Assembly (NCBI GenBank): GCA_030453285.1
Contig: JAKDKP010000117.1
Location: 1-6,934 of the forward strand
DNA: 6,934 bases
Origin: Propionibacteriales bacterium
GTDB lineage: Bacteria; Actinomycetota; Actinomycetes; Propionibacteriales; Propionibacteriaceae
Direction: 5' to 3'
Below the pieces are notes generated by a model. It was given only the letters and a program-made list of their open reading frames with translations. It ran no database searches and was not told where the DNA came from. The first letter of the stretch is position 1. Every line of letters starts with the position of its first letter. The position numbers were made by a program, and so were the translations under genes. Below are positions 6,592 to 6,934 of the stretch, in pieces.

Positions 6592-6934
6592 TCGAGAGTG
6601 CCATGAGTGAGGCCACCGAGCCCGTGCTGCGGATCGAGGACCTGTCGGTGTCGTTCCGCACCGGACGCTCGCTGACGCCGGCCGTCAGTGGGGTCAGTCT
6701 CGAGATCCGGGCCGGGGAGACGCTCGCCATCGTGGGGGAGTCCGGATCAGGCAAGTCGACCACGGCGGCCGCGGTCAACCGCCTGCTCGCCGACAACGCC
6801 GTCCTGACCGGTGGCCGGATCCTGTTCCAGGGCAAGGATGTGGCCAACTTGTCCGCTCGTCAACTGCAGGTCATCCGGGGTGCCGGGATCGGGCTCGTCC
6901 CCCAGGATCCGATGTCCAACCTCGATCCGGTGAT
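6588..6934 (+). CDS. ABC transporter ATP-binding protein, DppD/OppD-like, N-terminal part (3' end outside window)
   Basis: Cytoplasmic ATPase that would power the permease pair encoded upstream. About 115 residues are visible. They show the start of a nucleotide-binding domain: VLRIEDLSVSF (13-23), VSLEIRAGETLAIVGESGSGKSTT in outline with Walker A at 50-58 (GESGSGKST), and the Q-loop at VPQDPMSNLDP (104-114, Gln106). The peptide-transporter subfamily is indicated by the LTGGRILFQGKDV stretch (73-85) and the DPMSNLDP form of the Q-loop. The ABC signature, Walker B and C-terminal oligopeptide domain lie beyond the window. Start at 6588 overlaps the previous stop as ATGA and has GAGGAG in front. 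It could be a single DppD-type subunit or the first half of a fused DppD-DppF protein, as seen in many actinobacteria; the window cannot decide. Confidence 0.93.
   Translation, partial: MIESAMSEATEPVLRIEDLSVSFRTGRSLTPAVSGVSLEIRAGETLAIVGESGSGKSTTAAAVNRLLADNAVLTGGRILFQGKDVANLSARQLQVIRGAGIGLVPQDPMSNLDPV

Noticed and set aside
6603..6605. ATG at 6603 as the start of the ATPase
   Set aside because: The ATG at 6588 has both the ATGA overlap with the upstream stop and a GAGGAG site 5 nt away; 6603 has a weaker context.
1..6934. CRISPR arrays, tRNA or rRNA genes, insertion sequences, phage genes
   Set aside because: No repeat-spacer pattern, RNA-gene signature, transposase motif or terminal inverted repeats were seen; the window is almost entirely accounted for by the listed genes.

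Overview
The window is GC-rich, almost fully coding on the + strand, with strong codon bias toward G/C in third positions, GTG starts and canonical Shine-Dalgarno sites. Together with the protein styles (lipoprotein substrate-binding protein, 'VPQDPMSNLDPV'-type ATPase, the GTSHDG form of AnmK) this suggests a high-GC Gram-positive bacterium (Actinomycetota; something like Propionibacteriaceae is possible, but I cannot fix the family).

Layout: (1) 1-756 is the C-terminal half of a proton-dependent oligopeptide (POT/PTR2) transporter, cut by the window edge. (2) 757-856 is the only real intergenic gap, with two 8-bp palindromes and a strong ribosome binding site. (3) 857-6934 is one tightly packed operon: lipoprotein solute-binding protein (SBP_bac_5), DppB-like permease, DppC-like permease, anhydro-N-acetylmuramic acid kinase (anmK), a serine beta-lactamase-fold hydrolase, and the start of a DppD/OppD-like ATPase that runs off the end. 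Neighbouring genes either overlap (ATGA or TGATG) or lie within about a dozen bases of each other, so translational coupling is likely throughout.

How the genes may work together: a peptide-type ABC importer has two cytoplasmic enzymes inserted between its permease and ATPase genes. AnmK hydrolyses the 1,6-anhydro ring of anhydro-MurNAc and phosphorylates it to MurNAc-6-phosphate. The beta-lactamase-fold protein has no signal peptide and resembles the YfeW/YbbE-type proteins found beside MurNAc genes in other bacteria. The simplest reading is a dedicated importer and salvage pathway for cell-wall fragments (anhydro-muropeptides or anhydro-MurNAc), with the upstream POT transporter perhaps handling peptides. 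This is inference from gene content; the transported substrate is not shown by the sequence.

The most unusual local feature is a 15-bp in-frame tandem repeat at the 3' end of anmK. It gives AnmK a pentapeptide-repeat tail, and its last copy carries the ribosome binding site of the next gene.
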